This document shows positions 35,388 to 42,098 of a DNA stretch of 64,000 nt, in pieces. A model generated the notes under the pieces. That model was given only the letters and a program-made list of their open reading frames with translations. It was not told the DNA's origin and searched no databases. Source of the stretch: Sphingopyxis sp. JAI108 (lineage in GTDB: Bacteria > Pseudomonadota > Alphaproteobacteria > Sphingomonadales > Sphingomonadaceae); the NCBI RefSeq assembly GCF_013410105.1, contig NZ_JACCCJ010000001.1, forward strand, positions 2,170,001-2,234,000. Reading direction: 5' to 3'. The position numbers and the translations under genes were made by a program. How positions within the stretch are numbered: position 1 is the stretch's first letter; each line of letters starts with the position of its first letter.

Positions 35388-35484
35388 AGGAGAGGAATAT
35401 AGTCGTGTGCCGGCGATCGAGGGGTTGTTGATCGCCGGCACCCGTGAGGATGGCCAAGTCGGAAACTTCCGCCATCCCGGAAAC

Positions 35485-35655
35485 TCAGGGCAAGGTGCGG
35501 CGCCCGCGCCCGAAAACGAAAGCGACAATGAAGAGGACGACGCCGATCACGAGCAGGATCTTGGCGAAATCGGCCGAAAGACCGGCGATCCCTCCGAAAC
35601 CGAGCAGCGCCGCGACGAGCGCGACGACAGCGAAGATGATGGCCCATCTGAACAT
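35485..35655 (-). CDS. DUF1328 (YtjA-type) small membrane protein
   Basis: A 56-residue protein with two membrane helices ([20 protein letters not shown] and [16 protein letters not shown]) around the loop [13 protein letters not shown], which is diagnostic of the DUF1328/YtjA family. The start is ATG 35655. An exact EcfG-type promoter lies about 100 bases upstream on the same strand. Family members are commonly linked to general stress responses, but the molecular function is unknown. Confidence 0.9.
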   Translation of the reverse strand: MFRWAIIFAVVALVAALLGFGGIAGLSADFAKILLVIGVVLFIVAFVFGRGRRTLP

Positions 35656-35754
35656 GATAATTCTCCCGTCTGGACGCAGTCCGCCATTCGCCCGGCCGCA
35701 CTTGCGGAGGGACGGTGAAAGCTGCGCCAATTCATCCGTGATGGATGTGCGGGT

Positions 35755-35779
35755 AACGCTGTCTCGCCGCCAAAGTTCC
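35755..35779 (-). promoter_or_regulatory. EcfG-type (general stress) promoter for the DUF1328 gene
   Basis: On the minus strand GGAAC (35779-35775), 16 bases and CGTT (35758-35755) match the alphaproteobacterial EcfG promoter exactly. Transcription would start near 35748, about 93 bases before the DUF1328 start. The surrounding 318-base gap (35656-35973) holds no other gene I can support. On the + strand, GGAAC near 35838 with CGTC 17 bases later is a weaker match that might serve the DUF3606 gene at 35974. Confidence 0.7.
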
Positions 35780-35973
35780 GCGCCGAGCCAGCATCCCTGC
35801 CCCCGGAAAAACCTGTGTTAATCCGAAAAATTTCTTGGGAACGCTTGCCGCTATCGGCGCGTCTTCCGGGGTTGTGAGAGCCAATTCCGCCGAACGGGCG
35901 GAAGGCCTTCGATTCGGCCGGGCCGCAGCTCCCGCGCTGCCCGGCTTCGCGAAGGGTTTGGCACAGGAGACCC

Positions 35974-36159
35974 ATGATGGCGGACGACAAGAAGCAGACG
36001 GGCGCCCCCGATCGCGACCGGATCAGCCTTTCCGAAGATTATGAGATTCACGACTGGACCGAGAGCCTCGGCGTCGGCGAAGCCGAGCTTCGCGAGACGG
36101 TCGATGCCGTCGGCAACAGCGCGGATGCGGTCCGCGCCTATCTGAACAGCGGCCGATGA
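35974..36159 (+). CDS. DUF3606 domain protein (copy 1)
   Basis: A 61-residue DUF3606 protein. The family pattern is clear: an N-terminal DRDRISLSEDYEIHDWTESL, then GVGEAELRETVDAVGN and ADAVRAYLNS. These proteins are common in sphingomonads and rhizobia, often next to stress genes; their function is unknown. The first two codons are ATG, with AGGAGA upstream. The end overlaps the next gene by four bases (ATGA), suggesting coupling. A second copy is at 54210-54392. Confidence 0.88.
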   Translation: MMADDKKQTGAPDRDRISLSEDYEIHDWTESLGVGEAELRETVDAVGNSADAVRAYLNSGR

Positions 36160-36422
36160 CCTGGGACGCTGCCGCAACGGCGCCGGTCGAACGCATAGCC
36201 CGGGTTCTTGCCGGACATGAGCTCAGCCGGAACGGCGAAGGAGATATCAAGTCGGCCGCTGCGGCCGTCGATGTGTCGTGGCCGGACTATACCGACGCGG
36301 CACTCGCAATCCTCAAGACGATGCGGGAACCGAGTGGCCGCATGCTGGCGGTCGGGGACGCCGCAATATGGGACCGGATGATCGCCGCCGCCATCGAGGA
36401 CGAGACGATCTCCGAGCGCTGA
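36156..36422 (+). CDS. Hypothetical protein coupled to DUF3606
   Basis: An 88-residue soluble protein with PVERIARVLAGHELSRNGEG, a central WPDYTDAALAILKTMREPSG and AVGDAAIWDRMIAAAIEDET. It seems to be a small helical protein. I recall similar sequences in sphingomonad genomes but no named family. It overlaps the DUF3606 stop and lies 42 bases before the protease gene, so the three may form one transcription unit. Confidence 0.65.
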   Translation: MTWDAAATAPVERIARVLAGHELSRNGEGDIKSAAAAVDVSWPDYTDAALAILKTMREPSGRMLAVGDAAIWDRMIAAAIEDETISER

Positions 36423-36464
36423 TCGTTCAGCCAGGCGACACAAGACCAGCGCTAAGACCCACCA

Positions 36465-37097
36465 ATGCCCGTCACAACCGACGTTCCCTTGGAGCAACTC
36501 GCCATCTATGCGATCTGCGCCGCGCTGATCCTGATCCTGCTGTTCAAAATCCCCTATGTCGGCCGCGTGCTGCGCGGCCTCTTCTCCTTCGCGCTGCTTG
36601 CCTTCGCGATCTTCCTCTTTCTTCAGCAGGCGCCTTTCGATCCGAATATGGGCCGCATCACGGCCGCGCTCGGCATCGACAGGCAAGAGGTCGTGGGCAG
36701 CGAGGTCCGCATCCCCATGGCGCGCGACGGCCACTTCTGGGCCAATGCCCGCATCAACGGCGTCGAACGCCGGATGCTCGTCGACAGCGGCGCGACTGTC
36801 ACCGCCCTATCGGAGGCGAGCGCAAAGGCCGCGGGCGTCGAGCCCGATGCGATGCTCGTGCCGATCCTGATGCGGACCGGCAACGGCACCGTGCGCGCCG
36901 ATGCGGCAACGCTCGATACGCTCGCGATCGGCTCTACGCAGGCGAAAAATCTCAAGGTGGTGATCTCCCCCGGTCTCGGCAATGTCGACGTGCTCGGCAT
37001 GAACTTCCTGTCCGCTCTCGCCTCGTGGCGCGTCGAAGGCCGCACCCTCATACTGGTGCCCGCCAATCAGGCCACGCCCGAGCTATCTCCGCGCTAG
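36465..37097 (+). CDS. Membrane-anchored retropepsin-like aspartic protease
   Basis: A 210-residue protein. Two N-terminal hydrophobic helices (AIYAICAALILILLFKI and LFSFALLAFAIFLFLQQ) precede a periplasmic domain with the active-site motif MLVDSGATVTALSEASAKAA, a flap-like region and the second hydrophobic motif VDVLGMNFLSALASWRVEG. This matches the single-domain retropepsin-like family found in alphaproteobacteria (TIGR02281-type clan AA). It would act as a dimer in the periplasm on unknown targets. Confidence 0.88.
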   Translation: MPVTTDVPLEQLAIYAICAALILILLFKIPYVGRVLRGLFSFALLAFAIFLFLQQAPFDPNMGRITAALGIDRQEVVGSEVRIPMARDGHFWANARINGVERRMLVDSGATVTALSEASAKAAGVEPDAMLVPILMRTGNGTVRADAATLDTLAIGSTQAKNLKVVISPGLGNVDVLGMNFLSALASWRVEGRTLILVPANQATPELSPR

Positions 37098-37116
37098 AGA
37101 CGCCCGACTCGTCTTT

Positions 37117-37131
37117 GTTCCATTTTTGTTC
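37117..37131. promoter_or_regulatory. LexA (SOS) box upstream of the SRAP-alkB gene group
   Basis: GTTC-CATTTTT-GTTC is an exact alphaproteobacterial LexA operator (GTTC-N7-GTTC), 36 bases before the start at 37168. The central AT-rich spacer is typical of functional boxes. The downstream genes (unknown, SRAP-like, SRAP, DUF6961-like, alkB) are closely spaced on the same strand and could be one SOS unit. Confidence 0.82.
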
Positions 37132-37167
37132 TAATGTCGCCGACCGACTCGGACCGTTGGAAAAGAC

Positions 37168-37623
37168 ATGAGCAAGATCCTCCACATCTCCGCCTGGCGC
37201 GATGCAGCAAGCGCTAAGCCTGCCGACGAACCCTTGATGGGCGACCTGTTCGAGCCAGAGGGATTCCTGGCCGCGCTCAACGCTGTGACGATTACGGGCC
37301 CGCAGATGCGCTCGGCAGTCGACGCGATCGCCCATCTGCGCGTCCGCAGCCCGGCCGATATTGCGGCCCACGCGAAGCTCCTTGAAACCTTTGCGGCGGA
37401 TTACGGGTTCGAGCCGGCCGCGCCCGCCGCGGCAGCGCTGCATGCCCGCGCCATCGCGATGGATCGATGGTGTCAGACCTATGACCCCTTCGGCGACAGC
37501 GATGTCGACGCCTTCTACGATGCAAGTGCCCGCGCAAGGCTCGTCGATACCGACGCCGGCATCGGTTTCGAACCGGAGAGCTTCGGCGAACTCGTCGCCT
37601 TCATCGCCGAGATTCCCTGGTAG
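37168..37623 (+). CDS. Hypothetical protein, first gene of a predicted SOS operon
   Basis: A 151-residue soluble protein beginning MSKILHISAWRDAASAKPAD. It contains EGFLAALNAVTITGPQMRSA, HLRVRSPADIAAHAKLLETF and an acidic C-terminal half (DRWCQTYDPFGDSDVDAFYD, ESFGELVAFIAEIPW). I do not recognise a domain. An exact LexA box sits directly upstream and an SRAP-like gene starts 11 bases after the stop. Its function is therefore probably in DNA damage tolerance. Acidic residues could mimic DNA, but this is speculation. Confidence 0.75.
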   Translation: MSKILHISAWRDAASAKPADEPLMGDLFEPEGFLAALNAVTITGPQMRSAVDAIAHLRVRSPADIAAHAKLLETFAADYGFEPAAPAAAALHARAIAMDRWCQTYDPFGDSDVDAFYDASARARLVDTDAGIGFEPESFGELVAFIAEIPW

Positions 37624-37633
37624 AGCAGCCACG

Positions 37634-38293
37634 ATGAGCCGCCTCTACACCCTTGCCGCCACGGCATCCGACGTCGCCGATCATTTCGGTGCGGGCGGCT
37701 TCACCGACATCGCGGTGCCTTCGGAGACGATCGAAGCGCTTCCCGGCCTTGTCGTCCATGAGGCGAACGGCCGCCGGCACCTGCGCCAGATGCATTGGGG
37801 CTTCCCGCGCCTCACCCGCGAAATGCGGCTGCGCGGCGATCCGCCTGGCCGCATCGGTCTCGTCGCCGATCTCACCAATCCGATGTGGGAAGGTCTCGTC
37901 GTCGAACCGCGATATCGCTGCCTCATTCCGCTCACCCACTTCGCCAACCCGAACGGATCGCCGGGCGAGAAGACACGAAGCTGGTTCTCGGCCGAAGGCC
38001 AGCCGATCATGGCCTGGGCCGGCTTTTGCAAGAACACCCCCGAAATGGGTCCCGTCTATGCGGGCATGACGATGGACGCGAACAGCCTCGTACATCCCAC
38101 TAACGACCGTATGCCGGTGCTCCTGATGCCGCATGAATATGAGCGCTGGCTCCACGGCTCGATCAAGGACGTCATCGGCTTCCAGTTTCGCCCGCCGCCG
38201 CCAAGCGAGACTTTCATCGTCGAACATACCGACGATCTCTGGCGCAGCGGCAAACTGCCCCCGAGCGCGCGGCCCCAGCAAGCCCTGCTCTAG
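37634..38293 (+). CDS. SRAP/HMCES-family paralogue lacking the catalytic residues
   Basis: A 219-residue protein of the SOS-response-associated peptidase fold. Family landmarks are LRQMHWGFPR, RYRCLIPLTHFANPNGSPGE, AWAGFCKNTPEMGPVYAGMT and NDRMPVLLMPHEYERWL. The catalytic set of YedK (Cys2, Asn75, Glu105, His160) is not kept. The protein starts Met-Ser-Arg, the Asn motif region reads VADLTNPMW, the Glu position aligns with FANP, and the His before DRMP is Asn. It should not crosslink abasic sites in the usual way. A canonical copy is encoded 58 bases downstream. Confidence 0.85.
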   Translation: MSRLYTLAATASDVADHFGAGGFTDIAVPSETIEALPGLVVHEANGRRHLRQMHWGFPRLTREMRLRGDPPGRIGLVADLTNPMWEGLVVEPRYRCLIPLTHFANPNGSPGEKTRSWFSAEGQPIMAWAGFCKNTPEMGPVYAGMTMDANSLVHPTNDRMPVLLMPHEYERWLHGSIKDVIGFQFRPPPPSETFIVEHTDDLWRSGKLPPSARPQQALL

Positions 38294-38351
38294 CAGACCA
38301 CGCCCCGCCCGCGCCCTTTCTTCCCGGTGCGATGCTGATAGACTGACGCCC

Positions 38352-39026
38352 ATGTGCAATCTCTACACCGAGCGCAAAAGCGCCGCCGAGGTCGCGGCGC
38401 ATTTCGGCGTCGAGCTGCCCGTGCAGGCGTTCAACAGCGCCGAGGACGTCTATCCGGGATATTCGGGGATTGTCGTCCGCGAAGAACAGGGAAAGCGCGT
38501 CCTCCAGTCGATGACTTGGGGTTTCCCGCGCCACTCGACGAGCAAGAAGACGGGTCTGCTCAACAAGCCGAGCCCGACGAACAATGCGCGCGACGATCAG
38601 CTCTTCAACCCTTATGGCATGTGGAGCGAATGGTTCGCCCGGCCGGCGCATCGCTGCCTGATCCCGTTCACTGCCTTTGCGGAGGCCGTCGGTGAAAAAG
38701 GCGCGATGACGAAGACCTGGATCAGCGTCACCGATCAGCCGCTAGCAGCTTGGGCGGGCCTCTGGCGGCCCACCGATGAATGGGGCGACGCCTATACCGG
38801 CGTTATGGTCGATGCGACCGAGGAACTGCTCGATATCCACGACCGCATGCCGGTGATCCTCCATCCCGAAGATTATGAGACCTGGCTCCGCGCGCCCGCC
38901 GACGAAGCGATCAGGCTCGTCCGCAAATATCCCGGCGACCGGCTTGTTGCCGAGCATAGCAAAGATCCGTGGAGCAACCGCGGGAAGGCGTCGCCTCCGC
39001 CGCCCGAGATGCCGACGCTGTTCTGA
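38352..39026 (+). CDS. SOS-response-associated peptidase (SRAP/YedK/HMCES family)
   Basis: A 224-residue protein that protects abasic sites in single-stranded DNA by forming a thiazolidine crosslink through Cys2. The start Met-Cys-Asn-Leu-Tyr-Thr fixes ATG 38352. The other catalytic residues are present: Asn in PTNNARDDQLF, Glu in CLIPFTAFAEAVGEKG, and His in IHDRMPVILHPEDY. It follows the degenerate paralogue and precedes DUF6961-like and alkB genes with TGATG and ATGA overlaps. Expression is probably under LexA control from 37117. Confidence 0.93.
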   Translation: MCNLYTERKSAAEVAAHFGVELPVQAFNSAEDVYPGYSGIVVREEQGKRVLQSMTWGFPRHSTSKKTGLLNKPSPTNNARDDQLFNPYGMWSEWFARPAHRCLIPFTAFAEAVGEKGAMTKTWISVTDQPLAAWAGLWRPTDEWGDAYTGVMVDATEELLDIHDRMPVILHPEDYETWLRAPADEAIRLVRKYPGDRLVAEHSKDPWSNRGKASPPPPEMPTLF

Positions 39027-39205
39027 TGCTCACCGAGGAACGTCATCTCTGGGCCTGCGCGCTCGCCGTCGAGAAGCAGCATGGCGCGGACGCGCCGCGC
39101 TTCGTGACGACACGCATCGGTGCGCTCGCGCTTGCCGGCGACGATGCCGGCGTCGAGCGCTGGAAAGCGATTGCGGCGAAGATGGCCGCACTCGCAAGGC
39201 CATGA
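39026..39205 (+). CDS. DUF6961-like small protein
   Basis: A 59-residue protein that fits a small sphingomonad family (DUF6961-like): LTEERHLWACALAVEKQHGA, then RFVTTRIGALALAGDDAGVE and a helical end. The start overlaps the SRAP stop (TGATG) and the stop overlaps the alkB start (ATGA). This tight packing implies translation with its neighbours. The function is unknown; position suggests a role in, or co-regulation with, DNA repair. Confidence 0.75.
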   Translation: MLTEERHLWACALAVEKQHGADAPRFVTTRIGALALAGDDAGVERWKAIAAKMAALARP

Positions 39206-39801
39206 AGCACAGTCCCGTCAGCAAAGGCGTGGCGGCGCAGGCCGATCTATTCGGCCGCGCGCTGCTTCCCGGTTTGGCAGCGGCCGACGCCTTCGTCACG
39301 GCCGCCGAGGAAGCCGCGCTCATCGCCCATATCGAAGACGCCGGCCTCGAGACCTTCAAGTTCCAGCAATGGGAGGGCAAGCGCCTCACCCGCTCGTTCG
39401 GCTGGAGCTATAATTTTCAGACCGGCACCTTTGCCCGCGCCGAGCCGATCCCGGAGTGGCTCGCCCCGATCGCTTCCCGCGCCGAGCGTTTTGCCAATCT
39501 GCCGCCGGCATCCATCGCGCAGGCGCTGTTGATTTCATACGGCCCCGGCGCGGGCATCGGCTGGCACAAGGACCGGCCCGTCTTCGAGCACGTCGTCGGC
39601 ATTTCGCTGGGAGCCGAGGCGGCGATGCGTTTTCGGCGCCGCAGACAAGACGGGTTCGACCGCTTCGCACTGCCGCTCGCGCCGCGCTCGATCTATCATC
39701 TCTCCGGTGAAGCGCGGCACGACTGGGAGCATAGCATCGCGCCGATCGAGGAGGCGCGCTGGTCAATCACCTTCCGCAGCCTCGCCGAACGATCACGATA
39801 G
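39202..39801 (+). CDS. alkB: AlkB-family 2-oxoglutarate/Fe(II) dioxygenase
   Basis: A 199-residue oxidative dealkylase for 1-methyladenine/3-methylcytosine-type lesions. The Fe(II) ligands are visible in GWHKDRPVFEHVVGISLGAE (HxD) and in HDWEHSIAPIEEARWSITFR (distal His and the 2-oxoglutarate-binding Arg region). GKRLTRSFGWSYNFQTG and ALLISYGPGAGIG are further landmarks. ATG 39202 overlaps the preceding stop. It is an intact family member and likely the last gene of the SOS group. Confidence 0.92.
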   Translation: MKHSPVSKGVAAQADLFGRALLPGLAAADAFVTAAEEAALIAHIEDAGLETFKFQQWEGKRLTRSFGWSYNFQTGTFARAEPIPEWLAPIASRAERFANLPPASIAQALLISYGPGAGIGWHKDRPVFEHVVGISLGAEAAMRFRRRRQDGFDRFALPLAPRSIYHLSGEARHDWEHSIAPIEEARWSITFRSLAERSR

Positions 39802-39872
39802 CGAAGGGCGATATTCGCTCCTATAGAACCCGCCCGGTCGGCGAGGGGCCGACCGCATAAGGGAGATACTGA

Positions 39873-40148
39873 ATGAACCATGCCGACCTATCGGATGCAG
39901 TGGCTACCGCGCTCGGAACGAGCAAGTCCGACGGCAAGAAGGCGGTCGACGCCGTATTCGCCGCGATCGCCGATGCCGCCGCCAAAGGCGAGGAAGTTTC
40001 GGTGAACGGCTTCGGCAAGTTCAAGGTCAAGGAAAGCGCAGCCCGCGAAGGCCGCAACCCTTCGACGGGCGCGACCATCCAGATCGCAGCCTCGAAGAAG
40101 CTCGGCTTCGGCGCAGCGAAGGCGATCAAGGATCGCCTCAACGGCTAA
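39873..40148 (+). CDS. HU-family nucleoid DNA-binding protein
   Basis: A 91-residue HU/IHF-type protein. It has the dimerisation helices (LSDAVATALGTSKSDGKKAV, VDAVFAAIADAAAKGEEV), the conserved VSVNGFGKFKVKESAAREGR, the flexible arm NPSTGATIQIAASKKLGFG and the C-terminal helix. The arm keeps the NPxTG core. It lies 71 bases after alkB with its own ribosome site (GGGAGATACT), so it may be a separate transcript. This is probably an accessory HU paralogue. Confidence 0.94.
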   Translation: MNHADLSDAVATALGTSKSDGKKAVDAVFAAIADAAAKGEEVSVNGFGKFKVKESAAREGRNPSTGATIQIAASKKLGFGAAKAIKDRLNG

Positions 40149-40157
40149 GCCGCGACT

Positions 40158-40584
40158 TCAGGCGCCGAAGGTCACACGGCCTTCGGCGTCGATCGGCCAG
40201 TCGGGATTCCACGCGATCTCTCAGGCGTGGTCGTGGGGGGTCGGCAATATAGCCCCGATAGCCGCCATGCGGCGGCGCATCGCCCGGTCGCAGCACCCGC
40301 CCGCCCGCCGCTTCGAGCGCCGCGATTACAGCATCGACCTCTTCCGCGCCGACCCGACATTGTGCGCGAGCGCAAAGGACCCCGGCCCACCGAACGAGGT
40401 GCGGGTCATGTCCTCGGCAAGCTTTGCCTCCAGCCATGTGCCGAGGATCAGGCCGTTCATCTGGTAGAAGGCGATCTCTTCATTTGCGAACACCGGCGTC
40501 CAGCCGAAGCCTTCGCTGTAGAAACGTCGGGACCGGGCGAGGTCCGCTATTCCGAGCGTGACGACCGCAATCTGCTGCTGCATG
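40158..40584 (-). pseudogene. VOC/glyoxalase-family protein with multiple frameshifts
   Basis: A VOC-fold gene read from ATG 40584: MQQQIAVVTLGIADLARSRR, FYSEGFGWTPVFANEEIAFY, GSFALAHNV in one frame; EEVDAVIAALEAAGGRVLRP, GDAPPHGGYRGYIADP in a second; and AWEIAWNPDWPIDAEGRVTF in a third. At least three small indels interrupt it, near 40375, 40255 and 40225. The C-terminal coding end contains a GCCGAAGG/CCTTCGGC hairpin (40164-40187) that might terminate transcription of the HU gene. Sequence errors are an alternative to decay. Confidence 0.75.
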
Positions 40585-40904
40585 CACCCGAGGCCTGGGT
40601 CGATGCCGCCGCCGAAGCGTCCGTGCGTTTCGCCGTCCTCGGCGACTGGAACCGCATGCTCGGCGTTGAGGGCGACCGCGTCTGGACCGAGATCGACGAT
40701 CGCACGCCCGCGAACGCCGACCTCCGTCTCGCCGATGCCGGGCTTGGACCGAAATGCGATCCACGTTACGACAGCTTCATCGATCATATCGTCCTCGACC
40801 GGCGAGCCGGCGCGGATATGCTCGGCTTTGCCGAGACGCTCTACGGGGACGGCACCAAACATTATTCCGACCATTGTCCCGTATCGGTGACGCTGGCGCG
40901 GTGA
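40570..40904 (+). pseudogene. Truncated endonuclease/exonuclease/phosphatase-family gene (C-terminal part)
   Basis: The frame encodes only the C-terminal ~110 residues of an EEP-superfamily nuclease: FAVLGDWNRMLGVEGDRVWT, then SFIDHIVLDRRAGADMLGFA and the terminal HYSDHCPVSVTLAR with the catalytic SDH. Homology begins about 40570, where it meets the start of the VOC remnant on the other strand. The metal-binding N-terminal half is missing. I infer a rearrangement junction near 40575. Confidence 0.75.
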
Positions 40905-40918
40905 CGGAAAGAACGACC

Positions 40919-41077
40919 ATGGATAAGGAACTTGTCGAAGCGCTTGAATTTCTGCTCGGCCGCGATGACGACGGCGCCTTGTTCGACCGCGGAGCTCCCG
41001 AAGGCGGATATCGCTCGCAGGGTCTCGAGAATGCGCTGCGGACGATCCGCCGCAAGCTTCGCGCCCGGCCGGATTGA
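40919..41077 (+). CDS. Small hypothetical protein (52 residues)
   Basis: A short gene starting at ATG 40919, 14 bases after the truncated nuclease. It encodes MDKELVEALEFLLGRDDDGA and SQGLENALRTIRRKLRARPD, an acidic helix followed by a basic helix. A ribosome site (GGAAAGAACGACC) is present. No family recognised. It may be a surviving neighbour of the disrupted nuclease gene. Confidence 0.5.
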   Translation: MDKELVEALEFLLGRDDDGALFDRGAPEGGYRSQGLENALRTIRRKLRARPD

Positions 41078-41363
41078 CGCCGGCGGCACCGAGGCTGGCC
41101 CGGAGGGCCCCAACTGCCGCACTCTTGCCGGAGCCGCAGCCGGGGCGGCGTGCGCGCGGGCGCGGCGGGCCGGACGCGGCGAAGCCGGGGCCGGAGCCGC
41201 GTGCAGCGCGGCTTGCCCGCCGTGAAAACGCGCGCCCGCGCCGGCAAGAAGCGAGGCAAGTGTGCCTGCGCGGCCGGATATCCGCGCGACCCCTGGCCGA
41301 GCCTGCGAGGCCAGAGCGCGCTCGACAGATGCCGCGCTCCATCTCGCCCGGCGCAGACTATGC

Positions 41364-41747
41364 TCAAAGCTCCGACGATGGAGACGCGGTGCACTGGGCA
41401 AGGATGATCTGCCAGCGGCCGTCCTGCTGCTTCCAGAGCCGAAGATAGGCGAATGTTCCGAAAAAAGCCGCGCCGTCATAGGTGCCTGCGACGTCGGCCG
41501 TCACGATCACGCTCGCCAACTCGCCATGGGCCCGGATGATGCGGTCGCCGCGAAAATCGAGCGAATTGAGGTCGAGAAGCCCCGAGCGGTGCGCCGCGAT
41601 ATCGTCGTCGCGCGATCGCCTGATGCCCAGTTGGTCGATGAAGATCATATCGTCCGCGAGCATCTGCTCTAGCGCTTCGACATCGCTGGCGAGCATGGCC
41701 GACCGTAGCTCTTCCTCGCACGTCGCAATCGCCTCGATCATCTGCAT
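41364..41747 (-). CDS. NTF2-like (DUF4440/SnoaL-type) protein
   Basis: A 127-residue protein with the NTF2-like pattern: an N-terminal helix (MIEAIATCEEELRSAMLASD), EALEQMLADDMIFIDQLGIR, a beta segment ASVIVTADVAGTYDGAAFFG and FAYLRLWKQQDGRWQIILAQ. Proteins of this class are small-molecule-binding or enzyme-like; the ligand cannot be inferred. It is an apparently free-standing gene. The 286-base G+C-rich gap upstream on the map (41078-41363) has no supported feature. Confidence 0.85.
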   Translation of the reverse strand: MQMIEAIATCEEELRSAMLASDVEALEQMLADDMIFIDQLGIRRSRDDDIAAHRSGLLDLNSLDFRGDRIIRAHGELASVIVTADVAGTYDGAAFFGTFAYLRLWKQQDGRWQIILAQCTASPSSEL

Positions 41748-41807
41748 CTAGACCAACTCCCCTACCGGCACTACGCCGCGCGGACGCGGACCTCGCCCCC
41801 CTCCGTC

Positions 41808-42098
41808 CTAGCGATCGATAAGTACGACCGGCAAATATTGCAGGACGATACCGAACCCCCCGAACGCCAGTGCCAGCAATCCGGCGCGACGGCGCCAGCG
41901 GCCAAAGGCATTTTGCGGAACGACCCGCACCACGGTGACGCCCAGCCATGCCATGGCGCCGAGAATGGCCAAGGTACCGAGCGATGCCGCGACGCGCACG
42001 CCGCTCGCGCCGCCCCCGAACTCGGCAAGTAGGTAGAGAAGGAAAAAATGCACGGCCCACAGGATGAGACCGCCCATCATGATGAGCCAGCTCTTCAT
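41808..42098 (-). CDS. Small membrane protein of the oxidase operon
   Basis: A 96-residue protein with three hydrophobic helices (LIMMGGLILWAVHFFLLYLL, VAASLGTLAILGAMAWLGVT, RAGLLALAFGGFGIVLQYLP). Its ATG overlaps the stop of the oxidase subunit I/III gene (ATGA), so it is coupled to it. It may be a subunit IV-like or assembly accessory protein of the caa3 oxidase; no specific family was recognised. Confidence 0.75.
   Translation of the reverse strand: MKSWLIMMGGLILWAVHFFLLYLLAEFGGGASGVRVAASLGTLAILGAMAWLGVTVVRVVPQNAFGRWRRRAGLLALAFGGFGIVLQYLPVVLIDR

Noticed and set aside
38133-38351. An earlier start for the canonical SRAP protein
   Set aside because: SRAP proteins need Met-Cys at the N-terminus for catalysis; ATG 38352 gives Met-Cys-Asn, while earlier codons overlap the previous gene.
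41078-41363. Several Arg/Ala/Pro-rich open frames in a very G+C-rich gap
   Set aside because: No ribosome sites, no domain pattern, and similar frames on both strands; typical of G+C-rich noncoding DNA.
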